Below, piece after piece: positions 24,235-32,273 of a stretch of 64,000 nucleotides of DNA. This DNA comes from Hormoscilla sp. GUM202 (GTDB lineage Bacteria; Cyanobacteriota; Cyanobacteriia; Cyanobacteriales; Desertifilaceae): assembly GCA_005518205.2 (NCBI GenBank), contig RFFC02000015.1, positions 99,213 through 163,212 of the forward strand, written 5' to 3'. The translations under genes were made by a program, and so were the position numbers. The notes beneath the pieces are model-generated. The model saw only the letters and a list, made by a program, of their open reading frames with translations. It was not told the DNA's origin and did no database searches. Numbering within the stretch: position 1 is the stretch's first letter; each line of letters begins with the position of its first letter.

Positions 24235-27200
24235 ATGAAATCTACCGGTAACGAAGGACAGTTTCGCGGTATTAACCGCACGATTTGTATCGGATTAGGC
24301 GGAACGGGTCGCGACGTGTTGATGCGCATCCGCAGGTTAATTGTAGACCGCTATGGGGATTTGAGCAACCTACCGATTGTCAGTTTTGTCCACATTGACA
24401 CTGATAAAGCGGCGTCCCAAGGATCGGGTTTGCGCACGGGGAGTACCTATCACGGTGTTGACCTCAGCTTCCGGGATGCGGAAAAGGTGAATGCGACTAT
24501 GACCTCCACGGAAGTGACTAATTTTGTGCGGGCATTGGAAGGCCGAGAAACCTTCGATCGCCAAGGGCCCTACGCTCATATTGGTCGCTGGTTTCCGCCG
24601 CAACTGCTGCGAAACATTAAAGCAGTGGAAGAGGGGGCCAAAGGGATTAGACCTGTGGGTAGATTGGCTTTTTTTCATAACTATCGCCTGCTGAAAGGGG
24701 CGATAGAAGCAGCGGAACGGCGCACTCGGGGACATGAGGCCAGTTTACTCAAATCTGGGTTAAAAGTCGATCGGGGACTGAATATATTTGTGGTCTGTTC
24801 TCTCTGCGGCGGCACTGGTAGCGGCATGTTCCTGGATGTTGCTTATAGTCTCAGGCGAGATTACGGCGATCGGGGGGCCCAAATTGTCGGCTATTTAGTA
24901 ATTAGTCCTCAGTTGTACGGTAACGCGCCCAATATGAGCGCCAATACCTACGGGGCCCTCAAAGAAATGAATCATTATACAACTCCGGGCACCAAGTTTG
25001 AAGCTTGTTACGATATGCGAGAATTGGCGATCGTGCAGGAAGAACGTCCGCCCTTTGACTACGCCTATTTAGTTTCCCACCAGACTTCGGGCCCCTATGA
25101 AATTTTTGCCCAAAGTAAGCTATGTAACGTGATTGCTCGGAAAATATCTCTGGACTTTTCCAGCGAACTGGGACCCGTGATGAAGGGGATGAGGGATAAT
25201 TTCCTACAGCAGTTGCTGCAATGGGACGACCACCCCCGTCCTAATGTCCAGCGCTATTTAACCTTTGGACTGGCGGCAATTTATTTCCCCCGGGATATTA
25301 TCGTGCAAATTGCTTTGACTCGGATTAGTTGGCAACTGGTGAATTTCTGGTTAAATGGGGAAGGACAAAGTCCCGATCCGCAACTGTTACTGGAACGTTT
25401 CCTGCTCACTTGGCATACGGATATAAATCGTCGGGATGGGTTCGCTACTAAGCTGGAAGCTGCTGCTACGGAAGGAAACAAGAACTTTAGAAGTGCAATT
25501 AATGCCTGGAGGAATAAGCTAGAAAGAAGAATTGCCGATTGCCAAAATAAGGACGATCGGATGGCCATCAGACAGCAGTTGCCCAGGGAGTTTCGAGAGC
25601 AATTCCGGAAAACTATGGCCGGAGATACGGAAAGTAGCCGAGGGATTTGGTTGACTAGGTTGCAACAGATTCGTCCCAGTCTGACAGCAAATTTCCAGCG
25701 GGATATTGATGGCTTTTTGGCGACTTTACTCACTCCGGGAAACCGGGATTTCTCTATTAAAAGTACCCGGGACTGGTTGGAGGCGATCGCCACGGAACTG
25801 AATGCTTGGCAACGGGCGCTGGAGGAGCAAATTCTGGAGCAAGGGGGGACGCGCCAACTGGAAGATTTAGAGCGCCAATGGCAAGATGCCGAGCAGATAA
25901 TTGCTGATATCGAACAAAAATTTAGACCCGTAGGGAAAAATGCCCAAGTGCAAGGGGAAGCGAAAAGGGTTCTGGGCCAAGTATGCGAGACGATCGAGCA
26001 TAATTTTAACTTGGCAGTGAAGCAGGAATCCCTGCAAATTGTCAAGACTTTGCAAAAGCAGGTGCAAACCCGATCGACTAAAGTTGCGGCTTTCAGTCTC
26101 TTAGTAGAAAATTTGCAGGGTGACTACGAACAGGCGGAAAGCAACCTGAAGCAACTGAATTTTGATGAGATGAGTGGGGAGGCCATTTTTGAGGAATCCG
26201 ATCTAGAAAGCTGTTACAATATATTGCTGCCATCCCAGGAATTTCGTTCCCATATGATCCAAGTAAGTGCGGAAATTCCCTCGGGACGGGGCGAGTCTCT
26301 TGCTGGTGCGATCGGGGGCGATCGCCTGGCCCCAGAACAACTGCAAAAGGAAATCGACCTGACAGTCGATCGCTTGTTTGGTTCTCGCAGCACGAATATT
26401 GTGAATTCGGCGATCGCCAGCTTCATGGAAAACTACTCCAGCGCCACCCGATCGACCCGCTTGGGACAAATTATGCAGGAAGCTGCGCCCCTGCTGCGTC
26501 TGAACTTGAGCGACCCCTATTTCCGCAATAGCGAGTCCAAAAGTAGTACGATGGTGGGGTTTAAGGATGCGGACGAACAGGAAATAAAAGAGTTCAAAGC
26601 ATTACTGAGACAGGAGTTAGGAATTGCCGACGCGGTGCTGAAGCCAACTCAAACCTCTTCGGAAATTTTAATCGTGACCGAATACGCTGGTTTTCCCCTG
26701 AGACTGATCGAGGGTTTGGAGGAGATGCGCAAACCCTACAGTCGTCAAAAGAATGCTCCTGGCTCTTTTGTCCATAATGACTATAGCAGTTTATTTGCCG
26801 ATATCATCCCTCCCGATGCGGGCAGAATGGAGGAATTGGAGGATCTGTTCTATGCTTGTCTGGCCTTTGATTTAATCCAGCGGCACCCGGAAAAGTTGCA
26901 ATTTCAATATTATGATAGCTTGCGAGATGGCTACCATACTGCTATTCTCAGTCCAGTCTGGCATCAAGCCCTCGAAGAACTCGCTAACCGAGAAGATTTG
27001 ATTGCAGCTTTGCGCTCACTCCTGTCCCGCGCGATCGGGGAAATAAAAAAACAACCCTCCCGCTGGAAAGGACATTATTTACCCAAGTTGCGACGATTTG
27101 TTCATCAAGTGGATAATTTACCAGAATCTGATGCTAATTATGCCTACAGAACTACGGTAGTGGGAATTCCCGCCACTACCGAAACTATCGCTAAGGAGGG

Positions 27201-27471
27201 GGCGATCGATCGCTTCCGCCGTCGCCTGCAACAACAGTTCCAGTCCAAGCAGAAGCAGAAACCCATGCTGACTCAAAGTCCTCGCCAGGTGATTAAAGGT
27301 GAAATTATGCCAGCGGACGATCGACCTCGCACTCAAACACAAACTAAAACTAAAACTCGGGGGGCGGAAGATGGGATGGCAAAACTGAAGCAGTTAGTGC
27401 AGATGAAAAAGGAGGGATACTTGACAGACGCCGAATTTGACGCTGCCAAGAAACGCCTCTTAGGTCTTTGA
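24235..27471 (+). CDS. Very large tubulin-like GTPase-family protein (Tubulin_2 type) with SHOCT-like tail
   Basis: The 1078-residue protein begins with a nucleotide-binding Rossmann start (TICIGLGGTGRDVLMRIR, residues 17-34). It carries the tubulin/FtsZ G-box CGGTGSGMFLDVAY at about 191-204, followed by VGYLVISPQLYG, features of the bacterial Tubulin_2 family. A long helical region (about 400-640) and a further alpha/beta part follow. The last 35 residues (AKLKQLVQMKKEGYLTDAEFDAAKKRLLGL) form a SHOCT-like oligomerisation motif. Makarova and Koonin described FtsZ-like families of this kind and proposed membrane remodelling. Here it lies among ZorA-like, vWA and helicase genes. The final 70 bp are duplicated at 28767. 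Confidence 0.8.
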   Translation: MKSTGNEGQFRGINRTICIGLGGTGRDVLMRIRRLIVDRYGDLSNLPIVSFVHIDTDKAASQGSGLRTGSTYHGVDLSFRDAEKVNATMTSTEVTNFVRALEGRETFDRQGPYAHIGRWFPPQLLRNIKAVEEGAKGIRPVGRLAFFHNYRLLKGAIEAAERRTRGHEASLLKSGLKVDRGLNIFVVCSLCGGTGSGMFLDVAYSLRRDYGDRGAQIVGYLVISPQLYGNAPNMSANTYGALKEMNHYTTPGTKFEACYDMRELAIVQEERPPFDYAYLVSHQTSGPYEIFAQSKLCNVIARKISLDFSSELGPVMKGMRDNFLQQLLQWDDHPRPNVQRYLTFGLAAIYFPRDIIVQIALTRISWQLVNFWLNGEGQSPDPQLLLERFLLTWHTDINRRDGFATKLEAAATEGNKNFRSAINAWRNKLERRIADCQNKDDRMAIRQQLPREFREQFRKTMAGDTESSRGIWLTRLQQIRPSLTANFQRDIDGFLATLLTPGNRDFSIKSTRDWLEAIATELNAWQRALEEQILEQGGTRQLEDLERQWQDAEQIIADIEQKFRPVGKNAQVQGEAKRVLGQVCETIEHNFNLAVKQESLQIVKTLQKQVQTRSTKVAAFSLLVENLQGDYEQAESNLKQLNFDEMSGEAIFEESDLESCYNILLPSQEFRSHMIQVSAEIPSGRGESLAGAIGGDRLAPEQLQKEIDLTVDRLFGSRSTNIVNSAIASFMENYSSATRSTRLGQIMQEAAPLLRLNLSDPYFRNSESKSSTMVGFKDADEQEIKEFKALLRQELGIADAVLKPTQTSSEILIVTEYAGFPLRLIEGLEEMRKPYSRQKNAPGSFVHNDYSSLFADIIPPDAGRMEELEDLFYACLAFDLIQRHPEKLQFQYYDSLRDGYHTAILSPVWHQALEELANREDLIAALRSLLSRAIGEIKKQPSRWKGHYLPKLRRFVHQVDNLPESDANYAYRTTVVGIPATTETIAKEGAIDRFRRRLQQQFQSKQKQKPMLTQSPRQVIKGEIMPADDRPRTQTQTKTKTRGAEDGMAKLKQLVQMKKEGYLTDAEFDAAKKRLLGL

Positions 27472-27473
27472 TA
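27404..27473 (+). repeat. Direct repeat, left copy (3' end of the tubulin-like gene)
   Basis: TGAAAAAGGAGGGATACTTG and the following 50 bp recur at 28767-28836 with two mismatches. The two copies bracket the lipoprotein gene. In this copy the frame ends LLGL-stop. Confidence 0.9.
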
Positions 27474-27974
27474 AGCATCCCCGTCACCCCGAAACCCCCA
27501 CCCGGGAACCACCCGGGAACCCCGACTTTAACTGGAAGCCTAGCCATCTAGGGCTGTCCCGGCTTAAGTTGGTAGCCGTAATTTAGGTCGATCCTGTTAA
27601 AATGGCTGAAACCCTGAGCCTGGGTCGAATGAGACCTGATAGACCTAAAAGTCTCTCGGTGAAAGGGTTTGATGCCAATTTAGGCCGTTTTTTTCGCAAA
27701 GTTCCCTTAGGTGGATTGTCATTCACTAAGCAAAAGAATTATAATGGAGGAGAAGCAGCAATGAGTGGTTGAGCTACAGTAATCTTTGATGCTCAGGCCA
27801 CGGTTCGACCGGCAAGCTCTGGAGGCCAAAGTAGCCTGCGGCTTGGTGGGATAGATAGGCCAGTTGCGCTTGTCGAGACTTGATGAAGTCACGGATGTGC
27901 TACGCAAACGAGCATTTTGGGGGATATGGAGCTTCCATAATCCTTGAATCGTAAATTTTTTCCAAGGAGGATCT
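27474..27974. other. Intergenic stretch without recognised gene
   Basis: About 500 bp separate the tubulin-like gene from the lipoprotein gene. Open frames here are short and give no family resemblance. AAGGAGG lies 6 bp before the lipoprotein ATG. The sequence from about 27716 becomes more AT-rich than the upstream genes, in line with the lipoprotein segment having a separate origin. Confidence 0.5.
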
Positions 27975-28769
27975 ATGAAGAAATTGATAATTTTGGTTCT
28001 TGCATCTCTTGTTTCGGTCTTGACTTCATGTGAAAGTATCCCAGAAGAATCTAAGGTTGAGATTCAAAAAAGAACTGAAAAAGGGATTCACCATACAAAA
28101 AAGATAGTAGAAGAGACCATTAAGGCAAAAGAAAACTTGGAATCCAATAATCAGCTTGAATATCAGGAGTCAATAGATGCTTCAATAGACAATCTAGTTG
28201 CAATGAAAGAGCTGGGGGAACAGTCTAGTCATGATATTGTTGATTTTTTAAGGGATAAAATTCGTGCTCAAATCAACGAAAATATATCACCAGAAGAAAA
28301 AGAAAAGCTAGAGGCGGAATTGTCTCTAAAAATGGGTCACATAAAAGAGTTTGATGGTTACATCAAAGAGTTTAATGATAATCACAATTTGCCAGAGTTC
28401 ACTGTTCTCACTGTCATTTTCGATCGGGTAAAAGAAATGAGCGATCGGAGACTGATTAATGGCAGTTACAGATTCGGAGCTATAGTATTTAGCTCATCTG
28501 GAAAAATTTCACTTGCATTGCCTTTATCAACAGATTTAGGTAGTTTGTCCTTAAGCACACCTTTAGTTTCCTCAAGTGAATTTAGTAAAATTGAGGTTAG
28601 GAACGCTCAAGAAAAATATTTAGAGCTTGAGGTGAGCAATTCCGATTCCTTCAAGTATGACTTATCTAAGAATATTATTGAAGTAGATGGAGAACCTTAT
28701 CCTTTGCCTAAAGATGCAGCATTCAAAGGAATAGAAATGCAGGATTCAAAAATGATATTATTCTTTTGA
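27975..28769 (+). CDS. Lipoprotein of unknown function inside a direct-repeat bracket
   Basis: The 264-residue protein has a signal peptide and lipobox (MKKLIILVLASLVSVLTSC, Cys 19). A helical, charged segment (about 25-140) follows, then a beta-rich end (YRFGAIVFSSSGKISLALPLS..., FSKIEVRNAQEKYLELEV). I recognise no family. A strong AAGGAGG site lies 6 nt before the ATG. Base composition is clearly more AT-rich than its neighbours. Its stop codon lies within the right copy of a 70-bp direct repeat of the tubulin-gene 3' end, so the whole 1.3-kb segment looks inserted. Confidence 0.75.
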   Translation: MKKLIILVLASLVSVLTSCESIPEESKVEIQKRTEKGIHHTKKIVEETIKAKENLESNNQLEYQESIDASIDNLVAMKELGEQSSHDIVDFLRDKIRAQINENISPEEKEKLEAELSLKMGHIKEFDGYIKEFNDNHNLPEFTVLTVIFDRVKEMSDRRLINGSYRFGAIVFSSSGKISLALPLSTDLGSLSLSTPLVSSSEFSKIEVRNAQEKYLELEVSNSDSFKYDLSKNIIEVDGEPYPLPKDAAFKGIEMQDSKMILFF

Positions 28770-28836
28770 AAAAGGAGGGATACTTGACAGACGCCGGATT
28801 TGACGCTGCCAAGAAACGCCTCTTAGGTCTTCGATC
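28767..28836 (+). repeat. Direct repeat, right copy
   Basis: The second copy of the 70-bp tubulin-gene 3' end (mismatches GAA to GGA, and CTTT to CTTC). Read in the tubulin frame it gives LTDAGFDAAKKRLLGLRSPSP and no stop at the same place. The TGA at its start is used by the lipoprotein gene. Confidence 0.9.
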
Positions 28837-28860
28837 GCCCTCGCCCTCTCGAACAAATTG

Positions 28861-28951
28861 GTAGGTTGGGTTGATCCACGAAACCCAACAAGATATGTTG
28901 TTAGCGAAGCCTGTAGCGCTTGTTGGGTTTCCTAACGTCAACCCAACCTAC
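28861..28951. repeat. Long inverted repeat (GTAGGTTGGG family)
   Basis: GTAGGTTGGGTTGA at 28861 is inverted at 28938-28951 (TCAACCCAACCTAC), with inner arms GAAACCCAACA / TGTTGGGTTTC. Same class as 17189-17275. Confidence 0.85.
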
Positions 28952-29031
28952 GAAGATTAAAAGAACCCCCTACCCTATTGACAGAATATCATAAGAGTTG
29001 TTATAGTTTACATAGCAACTGCTATGAGGTG

Positions 29032-29667
29032 ATGTTTATGCAGACAGAACAAGGGCAAAATTATGAAAATTCCCGGTTTGGTGGGGATGCACCTACTCCT
29101 CGATCGGGATGGGTGGGGATGCTCGATCGCTTCATTGGTCCGGGTGCGACCCAAGCTGAGTTATGGATACAACTCCTGCCAGCAGTCATGGCGGCGATCG
29201 CGGCTCCCCTCTATGCCCTGACCCTATCTGATTCATGGACAATGCTACAGTTGGGGACGATCGCTTTTCTCGGCCTTGATTGTGTCGGAGGGATTCTCAC
29301 TAATGCCACTGCTACTGCTAAACGATGGTATCACCGCCCCGGCCAAGGGTGGCAACAGCACTTCTCCTTCGTTTGTCTGCACGTCATCCATATCTTTGTG
29401 GTAGCAATGCTCTTTCGCGGCAATGATTGGAGATTTTTCTTCCTTGTATCGGGCTATTTACTCGTTGCCTCGATCGCGATTCTGCGTTCTCCCCTTTATC
29501 TTCAGCGCCCCATTGCACTGGGGCTATATGGGTTAGCGCTGCTGGGCGATCGCTATCTGTTGTCTCCAACATTGGGGCTAGAGTGGTTTCTGCCCTTTTT
29601 GATGCTCAAACTTTTGGTCAGTCATCTATTGCCAGAAACTCCCTACCAATCTGAAATAGACCATTAA
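29032..29667 (+). CDS. Multi-pass membrane protein, unknown
   Basis: From ATG 29032 (or ATG 29038, which sits 7 nt after GAGGTGA) the protein has about 210 residues and five or six hydrophobic helices, e.g. LPAVMAAIAAPLYALTL and FFFLVSGYLLVASIAIL. A short polar N-terminus precedes DRFIGPGATQAELWIQLLPAV. It looks like a conserved cyanobacterial membrane protein; I do not recognise a named family. No partner gene is adjacent. Confidence 0.65.
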   Translation: MFMQTEQGQNYENSRFGGDAPTPRSGWVGMLDRFIGPGATQAELWIQLLPAVMAAIAAPLYALTLSDSWTMLQLGTIAFLGLDCVGGILTNATATAKRWYHRPGQGWQQHFSFVCLHVIHIFVVAMLFRGNDWRFFFLVSGYLLVASIAILRSPLYLQRPIALGLYGLALLGDRYLLSPTLGLEWFLPFLMLKLLVSHLLPETPYQSEIDH

Positions 29668-29907
29668 GACCAGTAGTTTTTCCCACATCAACCCAGGAGG
29701 GCTAAATCATGAACTTTGCACGGAAAACTGCCCAGGTTTTTAAAATGGATTAATCGGTTTGGCAACGCCACACTTTTTGGGAAAATGCTATGGAATTAAA
29801 ACATATGCAGTAATAAAATTTTTCGGCCACAGGCTCACTGTCGATCGAGGACGCAAAAAGGGCCATGTAGTAATCACTGTGGGCGAAATAAATGTGAGGA
29901 AACATTC

Positions 29908-30435
29908 ATGAGAAAGGTAGCTGTATTTGGCAATGCTGGAGGCGGTAAGTCTACTCTCAGCAAGCGTTTGGCAGAAATGACGGGTTTGCCCTTAGTTGCT
30001 TTAGACCTTCTACAGTATAAACCGGGCGGTGGAAAAGTTCCCCATGAGGAGTATAAAGCTGCTCATAATGAAATCCTTCAGCAAGATCGGTGGATCGTTG
30101 ATGGATACGGGTCATTGGATACAATATGGGAACGACTGGAGGTTGCAGATACCCTAGTATATTTGGATATGCCAGTTCTCTTGCATTATTGATGGGTCAC
30201 AAAGCGATTCTTGCAATCTGTTATAGTACCACCAGAGAGTTGGCCCGAGAATAGTCCGCTGTTGAGGGGGACGCTGAATAGTTATTATATTGTTTGGCTG
30301 TGCAACAAGAAGCTCACTCCCAAGTACCGAGAGTACGTGAAGAAAGCACGGGGAACTAAGAGGGTTTACCATCTTCAGTCTCCTAATGATGTGGAAAAGT
30401 TCTACCAAACTGTTGAGGTAGAACTCGCAAAATAG
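29908..30435 (+). pseudogene. P-loop kinase (DNA topology modulation FlaR-like), in-frame UGA
   Basis: ATG 29908 opens a P-loop NTPase (VAVFGNAGGGKSTLSKRLAEMTGLP, then WIVDGYGSLDTIWERLEVADTLVYLDMP), resembling adenylate-kinase-like proteins annotated as topology modulation protein FlaR. The frame is stopped by TGA at 30190-30192, right after LLHY. It continues in the same frame with WVTKRFLQSVI...SWPENSPLL... LTPKYREYVKKA to 30435. A Trp codon (TGG) turned to TGA is the simplest explanation, since WWVTKRF would then match the family. One substitution, no indel, so decay is recent or a base-call error. Confidence 0.75.
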
Positions 30436-30541
30436 CTGAAGCCCTGGCATCGTCATGATTTCAGCAAAATTAAGTTGCACAACTCACGAACTGTGCTATA
30501 GTTTGCCCGATCGACTTTTATTAATATCGGAGGTTGAAATC

Positions 30542-32188
30542 GTGTCTGACTGGTGGAAGCTATTCCCGCCCTACCTGCTAGTTCTGACTGTACTGTTGGT
30601 AATCCTACCCACTATAGCTGCTATCTGCCTGCGCATCTCCCTTTACAGTCATCTGATCTTCCTAGAGTCTCGGGTACTGAGACTGATAAATGACTCCAGT
30701 AGAGGGATGCAACCGCAAATTGTGGAAAACCTAGAGCAAAGATTTCGGCAAGCTAGTAGCAACCTCGAACAGGTGAATACATTTGCTCTGATTTCGGGGC
30801 TATATAGCAAAGAAAAATTTAAGTTTTTTGGTTTTTATTTGCCCTGCGTGCAGTGGGATGAATTTTGCCGCTACTTGCCGAATTTGTTGGTCGCCTTGGG
30901 ACTGCTAGGCACATTTTTGGGCATCACTTTCAACCTTTTTAATCTGAGTATGACCATTACTCAACTTCAGAGAAATAATGTCACGGACGTGGCTGTTTTA
31001 TTCCAGAAATTACAGTCCCCTCTCCAAGGCATGGGCATTGCTTTTATTACCAGTTTGCTGGCCGTAGCTTGCAGTGCCTTGTTGACAGTGGTAAACTTGC
31101 GTTGGAATACGAATTTAGCCAAGTCTCAGTTGATTCTCTCTTTAGAAGATTATCTGGACAACGTGTTACAACCAACTATTGAGGGTCATGGCAGACTGGA
31201 TAAAGCTGTTAACCGCATGGTCGAGCAGCAGCATGAGTTTTTGACCAGATTTCACGATAATGTTACGGCAGCAATGGAGAGATCCTTGGGCAAGGTGGCA
31301 GAACAAATTGCTGCTGGTAATAGAGAAGCTACCGAACTGGCTACTAGAGTATACGATCGCTTTAGCAGAGCTGCTGGGACGATCGCCAATGCTGCGGATG
31401 AGTTCAACCATGCGGTGGCGGCCATGGAGGCCACCACAGGGGAATTTGCCCGGGTGGCTCAAATTTTCGAGCAGAGTCAGTTTGCTCAGAAGTTATCAAC
31501 GGCGACAATGGGTTTGGTCAAGACCCAAGCAAAGTTCGATCGCTCTACTGTCAGTTTAGCAGAAACAGTTACATCTATTGAAAGGACAGCGAAGATAATT
31601 GGCAGTGCCAGTCAGCAATTAGTGAAATTGCTCGGAGAAATTAGCAGTACCAATCAAACTACCGTGCAAGTATTAGAGTTACATCAGCAGAATCAGCAGT
31701 CTCTGCATAATATTATTCCCGAATTGCAGCAAACTGTGGAGCGTTTTCAGTCAGGAGTTACAATTCTTAACAAAATGCAGTCCCAAATTGTGAATAAAGC
31801 TGATAGTATGGAAGGGGTGCAGGTTGAGCTGTTAAACTTGGTGACGACCATGAATCGCTATACAGACCAGATCAATCTGGCAATTCAGTATTTGGGTCAG
31901 CGCCTGACTAATAATGTCGCGGCAGGTACCGGCAACCAGCAACTGCAAGCCGTGACCGCCCAGGTAGATCGGGGGTTTCATTATTTGGGCGATCGCCTAT
32001 TAGCCATGGGCAAGGAAACGAATAGCAGCAACCAGCAATTATTGAAACAGTTGGAGGCATGCGTCCGGCATCTGGTGGAGGCGAAACAGGAAATTTATTG
32101 GCTGCGGGAAACCCTAGAACAGCCGGTTAAATTTAAGGATGACGCGAATTTTATCAACAAGTTGAGATCCCAATTGGACAGAAAGTAA
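30542..32188 (+). CDS. MotA/ExbB-like channel protein with long coiled tail (ZorA-like, paralogue 2)
   Basis: I start at GTG 30542 because CGGAGG lies 8 nt upstream; the longer frame to 30455 has no support. The 548-residue protein is a clear paralogue of the protein at 14261. It has an N-terminal helix (LLVLTVLLVILPTIAAICL), LPNLLVALGLLGTFLGITFNL (about 110-131), LQSPLQGMGIAFITSLLAVACSALL (about 157-181), then EDYLDNVLQPT.EG..RLDKAV as in paralogue 1, and a coiled tail of more than 300 residues. No ZorB-like gene follows. The next gene encodes a protein with beta-rich ends. It may share the ZorB-like protein of 15791 or form a different machine. Confidence 0.75.
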   Translation: MSDWWKLFPPYLLVLTVLLVILPTIAAICLRISLYSHLIFLESRVLRLINDSSRGMQPQIVENLEQRFRQASSNLEQVNTFALISGLYSKEKFKFFGFYLPCVQWDEFCRYLPNLLVALGLLGTFLGITFNLFNLSMTITQLQRNNVTDVAVLFQKLQSPLQGMGIAFITSLLAVACSALLTVVNLRWNTNLAKSQLILSLEDYLDNVLQPTIEGHGRLDKAVNRMVEQQHEFLTRFHDNVTAAMERSLGKVAEQIAAGNREATELATRVYDRFSRAAGTIANAADEFNHAVAAMEATTGEFARVAQIFEQSQFAQKLSTATMGLVKTQAKFDRSTVSLAETVTSIERTAKIIGSASQQLVKLLGEISSTNQTTVQVLELHQQNQQSLHNIIPELQQTVERFQSGVTILNKMQSQIVNKADSMEGVQVELLNLVTTMNRYTDQINLAIQYLGQRLTNNVAAGTGNQQLQAVTAQVDRGFHYLGDRLLAMGKETNSSNQQLLKQLEACVRHLVEAKQEIYWLRETLEQPVKFKDDANFINKLRSQLDRK

Positions 32189-32273
32189 GCAATAATTGTA
32201 AAAGATAAGGAACGAGCCCCTTGACAATTGCTGGATATTATGGCAGAGTAAAAGCAGGCGATGGGATGGAGCA

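Noticed and set aside
25281..26045. 254-residue minus-strand ORF
   Set aside because: It lies entirely opposite the tubulin-like gene and has no family resemblance; Ser/Cys-rich shadow frame.
29700..29755. 14-codon ORF (MNFARKTAQVFKMD) with AGGAGG site
   Set aside because: Too short and unsupported by any known peptide family; could be chance.
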